From Corynebacterium spheniscorum (lineage in GTDB: Bacteria; Actinomycetota; Actinomycetes; Mycobacteriales; Mycobacteriaceae): DNA of 64,000 nucleotides. The first letter of the stretch is position 1. Every line of letters begins with the position of its first letter. The stretch is taken from positions 62,001 through 126,000 of the forward strand of contig NZ_FOPJ01000005.1 in NCBI RefSeq assembly GCF_900113445.1. The letters run 5' to 3'. Made by a program: the position numbers and the translations under genes. Positions 9,646-18,879 of this stretch are shown here, piece by piece. The notes under the pieces were generated by a model. The model did no database searches and had not been told where the DNA came from. It saw only the letters and a list, made by a program, of their open reading frames with translations.

Positions 9646-11481
9646 TCATTCTACAAAGGCGCTTGGGCCCTCATCGCCACCGCGTAGGTCACTATCATCA
9701 ACATCGCGGATGACCTCCTTATCTAGCGCATATTCCACCATCCCGAGGATCCTTTCGCGACGATCCGCGAAGAACGCTAAGGCATCGCAGCTATGCAATA
9801 GCTTCGGGGTGATTTCATGGCTAGCGAGAAGCTCATCGAACTCTTCATCATCGAGCAGGGACTTGGATTGGATCCGCGGCAAGTAGCGCGCCGGGGAGTT
9901 ATTTTCCATCATCACTCGAGTACGAGCACCCAAGGGGGTGCGGTTGAGCACGCTATCGGCGAGGATCGGATCAACACCCATTTCATGTAACCAGTGCGCC
10001 GGGAAGATGCGCTGGAATACCGGTTCCAGGGCGTCGTAGCTCCACTGGTCGAAGGTTTGACCAGTACGCCAATCGCGCGCACCACGGGCCATCAACAGGG
10101 AGACAATGCCCTTATAGACACCGGAGTTCTCGCCGATGCTGAGCAGACGCGATTCGGTGAAGGATGCATCCGCCACGGTCTTGGGTACTTCATCGCTTTC
10201 ACCGCGGATCCAGGCAGAGACTTGGTCCACATCATGGGCAGCACGGATGGTGACCGCCGGGGAGCCATAAAGTTCACCGAAAACACCGGACCAGAACCAG
10301 CGGTTGAGCAGGTCCCAGCCTTGGGTGGTAGCTAGTGCGGCGGGAGTATCGGCGAGCATCGCCAAAATAACAGCCAGCGGTACCAGCTGAGCCGGGTAAG
10401 GCACATGTTCGGGTTTGAGGAAGCAACGCTGGTTGAGGAAGACTGCGGCTTCGACGAAGGTGATCCGAAGCACCTCGGAGGCCTCCAGGTAGTCCTTGAG
10501 GCTGAGGTTCAGGATATCTTCGCGTTGACCAGCCGCACGCCCACGACGACCGGTAACCAAAAGGCTGGCGGCCATGAGGAAGCGAGTGCGATCCACAGCA
10601 TCCAAAACCGGGTATTGACGCAGAATAGCTTCGGTTTCTGCCCAGTGTTGGGCCAGGTGGAAGTCCTCATCCTCGGCAGCGAAGACCGCGGTAAGGAGCT
10701 CGAAAACATCCATTTGCAGGCCAGCGGAGTTTACTTGGGCGAAGATGGAGCCCACGCCGGACTTGGCGGTTTCACGCCCGATGCGGATAACCGGCACGGT
10801 GTAGCCAGAAAGCGGGGCGACGATGCGGCGTTGGAACTCCTTGATGGCGTGAGCCAATTCTTCATCAGCGGTGGCCGCTAGATCGAAGAGCAGGTCAGTG
10901 GCGCGGCCATCAAGTAGGCGGGCTACTGGGACGCAGCCATTGCGCAGGGCGTCTTCATAGGAGTTAATTCCCTCGGGGATCTTCGGGCCAAAGTGCGAGC
11001 GCACTTCGCCGGAAGGCTCCACGGAAAATACTGCTTCATCGGGCATAACGTCCTTGCCAGAGACTGCGCGGCGGATATCCACGTAGAAGGTGCGGCGCAC
11101 TTTCTTGCTGCGGAAATCTACGGAGTCCACGGTGCCGTCGCCGCGGAAGCAGTGGTACAAGGTGGTGAGGCGTTGTTGGCCATCAAGCAGGAGGAGCCCA
11201 GGGTTACTTCCGGTATCCGGGGCGCCGACTAGGGGCCGTGGGCGAAAGCGCATTGGTTCATTGCGGGTATCCAGGGCCATGAGGCAGCCGATGGGATAGC
11301 CGCGCAGCACGGTCACTACTAGCGCCCTGATGAGGTCAACATCCCAAGCGTAGGAGCGCTGGAAGTCAGGTAGCTGTAGTTCACCGCGATCAACGCGGGA
11401 AAAGAGGTCGGGTAGGTCGTAGCTCGGCGTGGTGAAACCCATACCTGTGATGATAGACCTGTGATCGGACATTCGCGCCAC
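9646..11481 (-). CDS. DUF262 (GmrSD-like) protein with degenerate HNH region
   Basis: 611-residue member of the DUF262 family, the ParB/Srx-like fold found in GmrS and many defence or repair proteins. The N-terminal signature is LPDFQRSYAW near 37-46 and LLLDGQQRL near 97-105; DGQQR is the nucleotide-binding motif. The C-terminal region (IFPAHWLHEMG, then SVLNRTPLGARTR and SPARYL) aligns with the DUF1524-type HNH domain of relatives, but the usual His-His before IFP is Gln-Arg, so nuclease activity is doubtful. The GTG start at 11481 has GGAGGGGGAG six bases upstream; ATG codons at 11472 and 11442 are alternatives. It stands alone, without a restriction or modification partner. Function unknown. 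Confidence 0.75.
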   Translation of the reverse strand: MARMSDHRSIITGMGFTTPSYDLPDLFSRVDRGELQLPDFQRSYAWDVDLIRALVVTVLRGYPIGCLMALDTRNEPMRFRPRPLVGAPDTGSNPGLLLLDGQQRLTTLYHCFRGDGTVDSVDFRSKKVRRTFYVDIRRAVSGKDVMPDEAVFSVEPSGEVRSHFGPKIPEGINSYEDALRNGCVPVARLLDGRATDLLFDLAATADEELAHAIKEFQRRIVAPLSGYTVPVIRIGRETAKSGVGSIFAQVNSAGLQMDVFELLTAVFAAEDEDFHLAQHWAETEAILRQYPVLDAVDRTRFLMAASLLVTGRRGRAAGQREDILNLSLKDYLEASEVLRITFVEAAVFLNQRCFLKPEHVPYPAQLVPLAVILAMLADTPAALATTQGWDLLNRWFWSGVFGELYGSPAVTIRAAHDVDQVSAWIRGESDEVPKTVADASFTESRLLSIGENSGVYKGIVSLLMARGARDWRTGQTFDQWSYDALEPVFQRIFPAHWLHEMGVDPILADSVLNRTPLGARTRVMMENNSPARYLPRIQSKSLLDDEEFDELLASHEITPKLLHSCDALAFFADRRERILGMVEYALDKEVIRDVDDSDLRGGDEGPSAFVE

Positions 11482-11597
11482 CCAGTACTCCCCCTCCGGC
11501 GGATTCTTTCACCAATTCAGCCCAGCAACCAGGCTTTTTCAAAAACAAACGGGAGGAAACAAACATCGTTTCCCTCCCGCTTGCATGGACCTGATTC

Positions 11598-12587
11598 TTA
11601 GCAGACGGTCTCGTGTTCAATATGGAGCGGCGTTTCTAGCTGGATCGTGGAGTGATCGATACCATGCGCTGCGAAAACCGCATCTGCTGCGTCTAGGATC
11701 CGGCAGTGTTCACCGGGGGCGCAGCCTTCATCAGCCACAACGAGGTGGCAGGTGGCGAGCAGACGGGTGCCGTCAGTGGTCCATACGTGCAGGTCATGGA
11801 CTGCTTGAATATCGGGAAGCTCGGTGAGCTTTTCTTCCAGGCCTTGCATATCAACCCGGCGCGGTGCGCGTTCAAGGAGCACATCGAGGGTATCCATGAG
11901 CAGACGGATGGAGCGTGGGAGAACCAGTGCCGCGATAATCAGCGAGGCAATGGTGTCGGCGATGAGCCAGCCCGTCCAGTTAATAATGAGTCCGGCCACG
12001 ATCACGGCGAAGGAGCCGAGAAGGTCCGATAGGACATGGAGATAAGCGCCCTTCATATTCAGGCTGTCGTGTTGGCGACGAACCAGAATCCAGGCGGAGA
12101 TGGCGTTAGCAAGTAAGCCGATCATGCCGACGGTCAGCATGAGTCGGGTGTCGATCTCATCGGGGTGACGGAAGCGTTGGATAGCTTCCCAGACGATCCA
12201 CACGCAAACGAGGGAAACGGTTAGTGCGTTAATGAGTGCGGCGAGCACTTCTACGCGGCGATAGCCGTAGGTGGATCGGCGGTCGGCGGCGCGGCGGCCA
12301 ATAACGATAGCCACGAAGGAGAGGATCAACCCGGTGGCATCGGAGAGCATGTGCATTGCGTCCGATAGCAGAGCAAGGGATCCAGAGATAAGACCAGCGA
12401 TTAATTCGGCGAAGAAAATTGTGCCGGTCATGACTAATACGATGCCCAGCGCCTTTAAGGAGCTCGGGGCATGCGAGTGCACTAATCCACCGTGCTCATG
12501 ATCGTGACCGTGATGATCATGGTCATGGTGATGGTGGTCGTGCGCTTCCCCGGCGTGCTTATGGGTAGGGGCATCTGCGTTATTCAT
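11598..12587 (-). CDS. CDF-family zinc/cobalt/cadmium exporter with His-rich N-terminus
   Basis: Cation diffusion facilitator that exports divalent metal, most likely Zn2+, in exchange for protons. The first 45 residues hold a His/Asp run (HDHHHHDHDHHGHDHEHGG) typical of zinc transporters, followed by six membrane segments. Metal-site residues are visible in LLSDAMHMLSDA (HxxxD in TM2) and YLHVLSDLLGS (HxxxD in TM5). The C-terminal cytoplasmic domain contains VHDLHVWTTDG. Start at ATG 12587; a TTG three codons upstream is open. A CDF gene stands at a similar place in C. glutamicum and is zinc-inducible there. The upstream gap carries Zur-like half sites. Confidence 0.92.
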   Translation of the reverse strand: MNNADAPTHKHAGEAHDHHHHDHDHHGHDHEHGGLVHSHAPSSLKALGIVLVMTGTIFFAELIAGLISGSLALLSDAMHMLSDATGLILSFVAIVIGRRAADRRSTYGYRRVEVLAALINALTVSLVCVWIVWEAIQRFRHPDEIDTRLMLTVGMIGLLANAISAWILVRRQHDSLNMKGAYLHVLSDLLGSFAVIVAGLIINWTGWLIADTIASLIIAALVLPRSIRLLMDTLDVLLERAPRRVDMQGLEEKLTELPDIQAVHDLHVWTTDGTRLLATCHLVVADEGCAPGEHCRILDAADAVFAAHGIDHSTIQLETPLHIEHETVC

Positions 12588-12854
12588 GCCACTCAAGCTA
12601 CGCTGCCTTGCTCCCTATTGCAAGCTTATTGAAAATGAATAGGGCGGCCTTTCTTAAAAAGTTCGGCTCGCCGATCACTGTTGAATGGGGGAACCAATTT
12701 CAACAAGGGTTTTTCTTGAACGTGCACCTCAGCGACTCGAGGAGAAAAACCGACCGAGAGATCGTCAATAAATACTTACTCAGACGTAGGTGAACATTTG
12801 TGTCAGTTTCCCTGATCTGTACCGTCCTTATTGAAAATGGAACGGCGGGTTGCG
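12588..12854 (-). promoter_or_regulatory. Upstream region of the zinc exporter with two TTATTGAAAATG half sites
   Basis: TTATTGAAAATG occurs at 12626-12637 and again at 12828-12839. TGAAAATG resembles half of the actinobacterial Zur operator (TGAAAATNATTTTCA). The first copy lies between CCCTATT (12613-12619) and AATAGGG (12638-12644), which form an inverted repeat. Zur control of a CDF gene is known in C. glutamicum; here it is inferred from half sites only. No convincing gene lies in the gap. Confidence 0.4.
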
Positions 12855-13649
12855 TTAGCGTGGCACCACGAGCGGCCCACCGTGGTAAGGGTCGGTAAGC
12901 ACCCCCGCTTCTAACCCGAAGGTGTCGGCGAGTAGCTCTGGGGTGAGAATCTCTTTGGCTGAGCCGGTTGCCGCTACCCTGCCTGGGCCCATAACCACCA
13001 GGTGGTCAGCAAAGCGCGCGGCTAGGTTGAGATCATGCAGCACCATCACAATGGTGCGGCCATCTTCTTGTTTCATGGTCTGCACTAGGCGCAGTACATC
13101 TACAGAATGAGCCAGGTCCAGGTAGGTGGTGGGCTCATCAAGGAGTAAAAGATCTGTGTCTTGGGCAAGCACCATCGCAAGCCAGGCGCGTTGGCGCTGA
13201 CCTCCAGAAAGTGAAGATAGCGGGCGATCGCCTAGTTCTTTTACTCCAGTTTTTTCCAGGCAGGCATCGACTACTTCCGAATCAGCTGAAGACCATTGCC
13301 TAAACCAGGATTGGTGCGGGTGCCTCCCGCGGGAAACTAGATCTTGGACGGTAATACCATCGGGGGCTTGGGGCGATTGAGGAAGAACCGCAAGCCGGCG
13401 GGCGAGATCACGTCGGCTAAGTGCTCGGGCATCTTCCCCATTGATGGTTAGTTGTCCTTGAGAGGGCAAGAATTGCGAGAGTGCTTTGAGCAAGGTGGAT
13501 TTACCACAACCATTCGGCCCAATGATTGCGGTGACTTCGCCTGCCGGAAGAGTAACGCTGAGGTCTTCTAAGATTGTGTGTTCACCGTAGGCGACGTGGA
13601 GGTTGTGAGCTGCCAGCGCGGTGCTAGTCGATATGGTGGGGACGGTCAT
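12855..13649 (-). CDS. Fe3+-siderophore ABC transporter ATP-binding protein
   Basis: FecE/FepC-type ATPase that powers siderophore import. Walker A GPNGCGKST near residue 45, signature LSGGQRQRAW near 150, Walker B LLLLDEPTTYLDL, and the switch His in VMVLHDLNLAARFADH are all present; length 264 is normal. The ATG at 13649 is chosen because it overlaps the permease stop by 4 bp and matches the family start; the frame upstream is spurious. Last gene of a three-gene minus-strand operon whose binding-protein gene is divergent. Confidence 0.95.
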   Translation of the reverse strand: MTVPTISTSTALAAHNLHVAYGEHTILEDLSVTLPAGEVTAIIGPNGCGKSTLLKALSQFLPSQGQLTINGEDARALSRRDLARRLAVLPQSPQAPDGITVQDLVSRGRHPHQSWFRQWSSADSEVVDACLEKTGVKELGDRPLSSLSGGQRQRAWLAMVLAQDTDLLLLDEPTTYLDLAHSVDVLRLVQTMKQEDGRTIVMVLHDLNLAARFADHLVVMGPGRVAATGSAKEILTPELLADTFGLEAGVLTDPYHGGPLVVPR

Positions 13650-14752
13650 GCGTTGGTCCTCCGGTTTGCACGGATGAGGAGATGGATAAGGAAGGGTGCG
13701 CCAATAGCTGAGGTAACCAGGCCTACGGGGACTTCCCATGGCAATGCGCTTCGACCGATCAAGTCTGCGAAGGTCACCAATAGTGCGCCTACGGCACCGG
13801 ATGTGAGTAATGGTTGGGTGGGGGTTCCGGCTAATCGCATGGCAACTTGGGGTGCAACAAAGGCGACAAAGCCGATGGGGCCGGCAGCGGCGACGGCGGC
13901 TGCAGATAATACGACTGCAGCAAGTAGCAGAAGGGCTTGTCCCCATTGGTGAGATACACCTAACCCGGATGCGGCTTGGCTGCCCAAAACGATGGCATGG
14001 AGTTGGAAGCTCAGCCACGCCACGACGGGCAGAACAACGATCAATGCGATAATCACGGGACGTAAATCGGGCCATTTACTATCTGAGAGCGATCCAGATA
14101 GCCATACTCGAGCAGCACCTACGTCTCGAATATTGGCGGTAACCATCAGCAGCATGACATAGGCATGCAAAATTGCCGATAGTGCGATGCCGATGAGCAC
14201 TAGCCGGAACGGGTCCACACCTTTTCGCCAGGCCAGCACCCAAATCAGTGCTGCAGTAATGAGTGCTCCGAGCAGTGCCACCAACGGAAGGGTGATAGCG
14301 CTCAGCCCCTCAGATAAGGCCTTACCCCACACTGCCCCACCAAAAACTGAGTTGAAGACGATCACGGTGACAGCTGCGGCGGCAGCTCCTTGGGTGATGC
14401 CGAGGATATCGGGGCTGGCCAGAGCATTGCGAGCGGTGGCTTGGGTTAAAGCACCAGCTATCCCCAGGGCATAGCCGATGAGGATGCCGAGGATGCCACG
14501 TGGGAGGCGTCTTTCTACCACAATGGTGTGGTCTAGTTTGGTTCCTCCACCAAAGAGGGTTTTGGCCACGTGGATGGGGGTGATCTCGTATTTCCCGAGG
14601 GCGAGCGCCAGTATCAACACGAGGAAGGTAAGCGCACTAATGAGTAGGAATACGCTGATGACCCGAGGTTTCCAGCTCATTGATACTCGCCCGATTTCCA
14701 CGGTGCTTCGCCCAGTGTAGTGAGTGCGGGTGAAAGTCGAGGTTGAGGTCAT
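13646..14752 (-). CDS. Fe3+-siderophore ABC transporter permease (second)
   Basis: FecCD-family integral membrane permease of 368 residues with about nine or ten membrane segments. Diagnostic family stretches are GILGILIGYALGIAGALTQATARNALASPDILG, quoted here only as landmarks at about residues 84-117 in shorter form, and VAAAGPIGFVAFVAPQVAMR near 280, which contains the EAA-like coupling loop region. Both ends overlap neighbours by 4 bp (ATGA), so the three genes are translationally coupled. The pair of permeases would form the heterodimeric channel. Confidence 0.93.
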   Translation of the reverse strand: MTSTSTFTRTHYTGRSTVEIGRVSMSWKPRVISVFLLISALTFLVLILALALGKYEITPIHVAKTLFGGGTKLDHTIVVERRLPRGILGILIGYALGIAGALTQATARNALASPDILGITQGAAAAAVTVIVFNSVFGGAVWGKALSEGLSAITLPLVALLGALITAALIWVLAWRKGVDPFRLVLIGIALSAILHAYVMLLMVTANIRDVGAARVWLSGSLSDSKWPDLRPVIIALIVVLPVVAWLSFQLHAIVLGSQAASGLGVSHQWGQALLLLAAVVLSAAAVAAAGPIGFVAFVAPQVAMRLAGTPTQPLLTSGAVGALLVTFADLIGRSALPWEVPVGLVTSAIGAPFLIHLLIRANRRTNA

Positions 14753-15795
14753 AGGGATAGCAGCCTCTTTCGGCGAACAAAGGCGATGAAGAAGGGGCCT
14801 CCGATGAAGGCCAAAACAATGCCGACTTCTAATTCGCCGCTGGACAGGATGATTCTTCCGAGCACATCGGCGATGGTGAGCATGAGTGCCCCGGCAAGTG
14901 CTGAAAGCGGTAATATCCAGCGGTTATCCGGCCCAGTGAAGGTTCTAGCTATATGTGGAACGACCAGGCCGACAAAGGCAATGGGGCCGGCTGCGGCAGT
15001 GGCGGTTCCAGCTAAAAGAGAAATTAACACCAATCCGATAATGCGGGCCCGGGTGACATTAACCCCTAGCCCGGAAGCAGATTCTTCGCCTAAAGCTAGG
15101 GCGTTGAGCGTTGGTCCGGTGCTCAGCGCAATCGCCACGAAAATCAGCATGATAGGACCTAATACCCAGGCGGTATCGAGGGTCGCTCGAGCCACGGATC
15201 CGACCGTCCAAAAGCGGATGCGGTCCATGGTGCGGGCATCTGCAAGCACCAATGCGGTGGTCATGGAGCCTAAAAGCGCTGATAGTGCTGCACCGGCAAG
15301 GATGAGACTCAGCGGATTAACTGAGCCTCGCCCCATAGCGGCAATACCGAAAACCGCTGCGGCCGCCGCGAGCGCCCCGATGAAGGCGGCGATGGCGGTA
15401 GCGGAGGTGGACTCCACGCTTAGGAAGGTGAATCCGAAGACTACGGCGAAGGCCGCACCGGAGGTCACCCCGAGGATTCCGGGGTCCGCGAGAGGGTTGC
15501 GGGTATGCCCCTGAATGAGGGCACCTGATACTCCTAGTGCGGCTCCCGCGCAGAGCGATATCACGGTGCGGGGGACGCGGAGCATGGCGATGACTTCCCC
15601 ATCGGATCCGCCGGTAGTGCGGGTATGGAGAGCTTCCCACGCTGGCCGGATCGCGGTGATGAGATCGCTTAAGCTCATGAATCTGGCACCTAATGCGAGG
15701 CTGGCGATACCCGCAAGGATTACCCCCGCTGCCAGCAGACAGACCCCTAAAAACCGGCGCGTACCGGGCCTCGTGGGGGCCGTGAGGTTTTCCAT
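14749..15795 (-). CDS. Fe3+-siderophore ABC transporter permease (first)
   Basis: FecCD-family permease of 348 residues, first gene of the operon. It shares with its neighbour the features ALIQGHTRNPLADPGILGV near residue 95 and AAAGPIAFVGLVVPHIAR near 270. Hydrophobicity suggests about nine or ten membrane spans. The ATG at 15795 is 30 bp from a DtxR-like operator, so iron repression of this operon is expected. The substrate siderophore cannot be read from sequence. Confidence 0.93.
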   Translation of the reverse strand: MENLTAPTRPGTRRFLGVCLLAAGVILAGIASLALGARFMSLSDLITAIRPAWEALHTRTTGGSDGEVIAMLRVPRTVISLCAGAALGVSGALIQGHTRNPLADPGILGVTSGAAFAVVFGFTFLSVESTSATAIAAFIGALAAAAAVFGIAAMGRGSVNPLSLILAGAALSALLGSMTTALVLADARTMDRIRFWTVGSVARATLDTAWVLGPIMLIFVAIALSTGPTLNALALGEESASGLGVNVTRARIIGLVLISLLAGTATAAAGPIAFVGLVVPHIARTFTGPDNRWILPLSALAGALMLTIADVLGRIILSSGELEVGIVLAFIGGPFFIAFVRRKRLLSL

Positions 15796-15824
15796 AGTTG
15801 ACCTTTTCCGCCCAGGAACTTGAC

Positions 15825-15843
15825 ATTGGTTCGGCTAACCTTA
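15825..15843. promoter_or_regulatory. DtxR-type iron box between divergent siderophore-uptake genes
   Basis: ATTGGTTCGGCTAACCTTA matches the DtxR consensus TTAGGTTAGGCTAACCTAA at 15 of 19 positions by my count. It lies 30 bp before the permease start and 49 bp before the binding-protein start, so one site could control both directions. DtxR is the iron-dependent repressor of such systems in corynebacteria; binding here is inferred. Confidence 0.75.
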
Positions 15844-15891
15844 TTGTGGTGTAGGAAACATAGTCAACCTGGAATACAGAGGTTCCATCTG

Positions 15892-16932
15892 ATGAAGAAA
15901 TCCATCAAGTCGGCGCTTGCCGTCGGCGCCGCAATGAGCGTGCTGCTCAGCGGGTGTTCCAAAGACGCGGGGGACGCACCTCCCCCCGCTAGCGAATCGA
16001 ACGTAAGCAGTAGCTCGGCAAGTTCTGCTGCTGCAGAGGCTACTAGCAGCGAAAAGGCCGCGGGGACGGTCACGATCAAGCATGCGTGGGGGGAAGATGA
16101 GTACCCCGTGAACCCAAAGAAGGTCGTGGCTATGGGGGCTGCAGTTGATGATCTTCTTGCTTTGGGCGTTGTTCCTGATGTGGTGGTGGGCGCGAAGCGC
16201 GACAATGAGTCGCCGTGGCGTAAGGATCAGATCCAGAACTCGAAGTTCGTGGAAGTGACGAATTTCCGTGAGTTGCCCATCGAGGAAATTGCCAATGCCA
16301 ACCCGGATATCATCGTCGGTGACTTCTGGACGGTGAACCAGGATGTCTATGGGTCGCTCAAGGATGTAGCACCGATTATTGGTGGTATTGGTGCTTCCCC
16401 GGCGGAGCGCGGTTGGCGCCCACGTACAGAAGCGTTGGGCGAGATCTTCGACAAGGAAGCAGAAGCTGCGAAGGTCATCAAGGAACATGACGAGCTTTTC
16501 GCTAAAACCGCGAAGGATCTTCCGGGACTTGAAGGCAAGAGCGGCATTGTTGCGCAGTACGCCAAGGAACGCGGCGGCATTGGCGTGGTGATTGATCCGG
16601 AAGAGCCCGGTAACTCCTTCTTGAAGGAATTGGGCATGAAGCTTCCGGATGGTTTTGCCACCTTGAAGGACAATGGTTCGGGTCGTTCGATTGTGTCGGC
16701 GGAAAATATTTCGGCGATTGATTCTGACTTCGGCGTGATTTACGCGGTCAGTGGCACTGAGGACGAGATCCATGCCATCCCAGGTTTTGATGATCTCACC
16801 CAGGTAAAGAATGACACCTTGGTATTTGGTGACCATGTGTTGGTGCAGGCTCTGAATAACCCTTCGGCTTTGAGCATGAAGTGGGCTCTTGAGCAGCTGC
16901 GCCCCGCACTCGAGAAAGTCTCCAAGATCTAG
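15892..16932 (+). CDS. Fe3+-siderophore-binding lipoprotein
   Basis: Substrate-binding protein of an ABC importer, 346 residues. It starts MKKSIKSALAVGAAMSVLLSGC, a lipoprotein signal with lipobox LLSGC, followed by a Ser/Ala linker to residue 55. The periplasmic-binding-protein class III body shows KKVVAMGAAVDDLLALGVVPD, ANPDIIVGDFW and a C-terminal helix. The ATG at 15892 has the natural signal sequence; the longer frame starting at 15820 would run through the DtxR box. Divergent from the permease/ATPase operon, with which it forms one uptake system. Confidence 0.93.
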   Translation: MKKSIKSALAVGAAMSVLLSGCSKDAGDAPPPASESNVSSSSASSAAAEATSSEKAAGTVTIKHAWGEDEYPVNPKKVVAMGAAVDDLLALGVVPDVVVGAKRDNESPWRKDQIQNSKFVEVTNFRELPIEEIANANPDIIVGDFWTVNQDVYGSLKDVAPIIGGIGASPAERGWRPRTEALGEIFDKEAEAAKVIKEHDELFAKTAKDLPGLEGKSGIVAQYAKERGGIGVVIDPEEPGNSFLKELGMKLPDGFATLKDNGSGRSIVSAENISAIDSDFGVIYAVSGTEDEIHAIPGFDDLTQVKNDTLVFGDHVLVQALNNPSALSMKWALEQLRPALEKVSKI

Positions 16933-16983
16933 CGGAAACTATCTCCTCCCGATACCGCTATCTGAGCTCGCTACAGAGCTCTT

Positions 16984-17010
16984 CCCTGGCCTGTGATAAG
17001 CAGGTCAGGG
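16984..17010 (+). terminator. Hairpin after the siderophore-binding protein gene
   Basis: CCCTGGCCTG and CAGGTCAGGG pair across a 7-base loop 50 bp after the stop, followed by AGTATTTCGT. The T-run is short, so termination is probable rather than certain. The rest of the gap to 17121 holds no gene that I can see. Confidence 0.5.
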
Positions 17011-17121
17011 AGTATTTCGTTCGCTACTCGCGGCTAACCACTGACCCGGCGTGGCATAGCGCAGCCCTTGGCTGCGGTAGCTTGCGCCTCCTCACCCCTG
17101 CCCCACGGTCTCGAGAATGCA

Positions 17122-17158
17122 AAAATTCCCCAACCACCTAAGGTGGCCGGGGAATTTT
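17122..17158. terminator. Bidirectional terminator after ilvC
   Basis: AAAATTCCCC and GGGGAATTTT form the outer stem, with ACC..GGT pairing inside. A and T runs flank both sides, so it can stop ilvC transcription from the right and read-through from the left. It ends 12 bp from the ilvC stop. Confidence 0.85.
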
Positions 17159-17170
17159 AGGGCGCTGTGA

Positions 17171-18360
<1,190 letters not shown>

Positions 18361-18879
18361 TTAGTTGCGGGCGGGAACCAGGTTCTTCGGACCGCGGTTC
18401 ATAGCAATCAGCCCAGATTGCATCATTTCGCGGATACCGAAGGGCTCCAGCACCTCCAGGAGGGCACGCAGCTTGGCCGGCTGCCCCGTGGCCTCAATGA
18501 CCACCGATTCCGGCGCGACATCCACCACGCGGGCGCGGAAGATTTTCGCGGCATCCACCACCTGCGGGCGGTTGGCGTTATCGGCCTTGACCTTCACCAA
18601 CATGATCGCGCGGGAGATGGAGGTGTCATCATCGAGGCGCACCACCTTGAGCACCGGGATGAGCTTATTGAGCTGCTTGGTGATCTGTTCGATGCGGACT
18701 TCATCCGCGTCAACGACCAAGGTGATGCGGTTGACACCTTCGGTCTCGGTTTTTGCCGACACGATGGACACCAGCGAGAAACCACGGCGGGTGAACATTG
18801 CGGAGACACGGGAGATGATGCCGTCGGCGTCCTGCACCAGGACGCTCAGGGTATTGCGAGTAACAGTCGTGTCAGCCAT
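18361..18879 (-). CDS. ilvN: Acetolactate synthase small (regulatory) subunit
   Basis: 172-residue regulatory subunit that binds branched-chain amino acids and stimulates IlvB. The N-terminal ACT domain reads LSVLVQDADGIISRVSAMF and GFSLVSIVSAKTETEGVNRIT; the C-terminal half is the second regulatory domain. Its ATG shares one base with the ilvB stop (TAATG), so the subunits are translationally coupled and made in matching amounts. Confidence 0.97.
   Translation of the reverse strand: MADTTVTRNTLSVLVQDADGIISRVSAMFTRRGFSLVSIVSAKTETEGVNRITLVVDADEVRIEQITKQLNKLIPVLKVVRLDDDTSISRAIMLVKVKADNANRPQVVDAAKIFRARVVDVAPESVVIEATGQPAKLRALLEVLEPFGIREMMQSGLIAMNRGPKNLVPARN

Noticed and set aside
12608-12793. 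61-codon frame in the gap upstream of the CDF gene
   Set aside because: No ribosome-binding site, overlaps the operator-like repeats, and residue composition (ending KYLLRRR) resembles no family.
13650-14075. Upstream 142 codons of the siderophore ATPase frame
   Set aside because: They lie wholly inside the permease gene, are Arg/Cys-rich and unlike ABC ATPases; ATG 13649 gives the 4-bp overlap.
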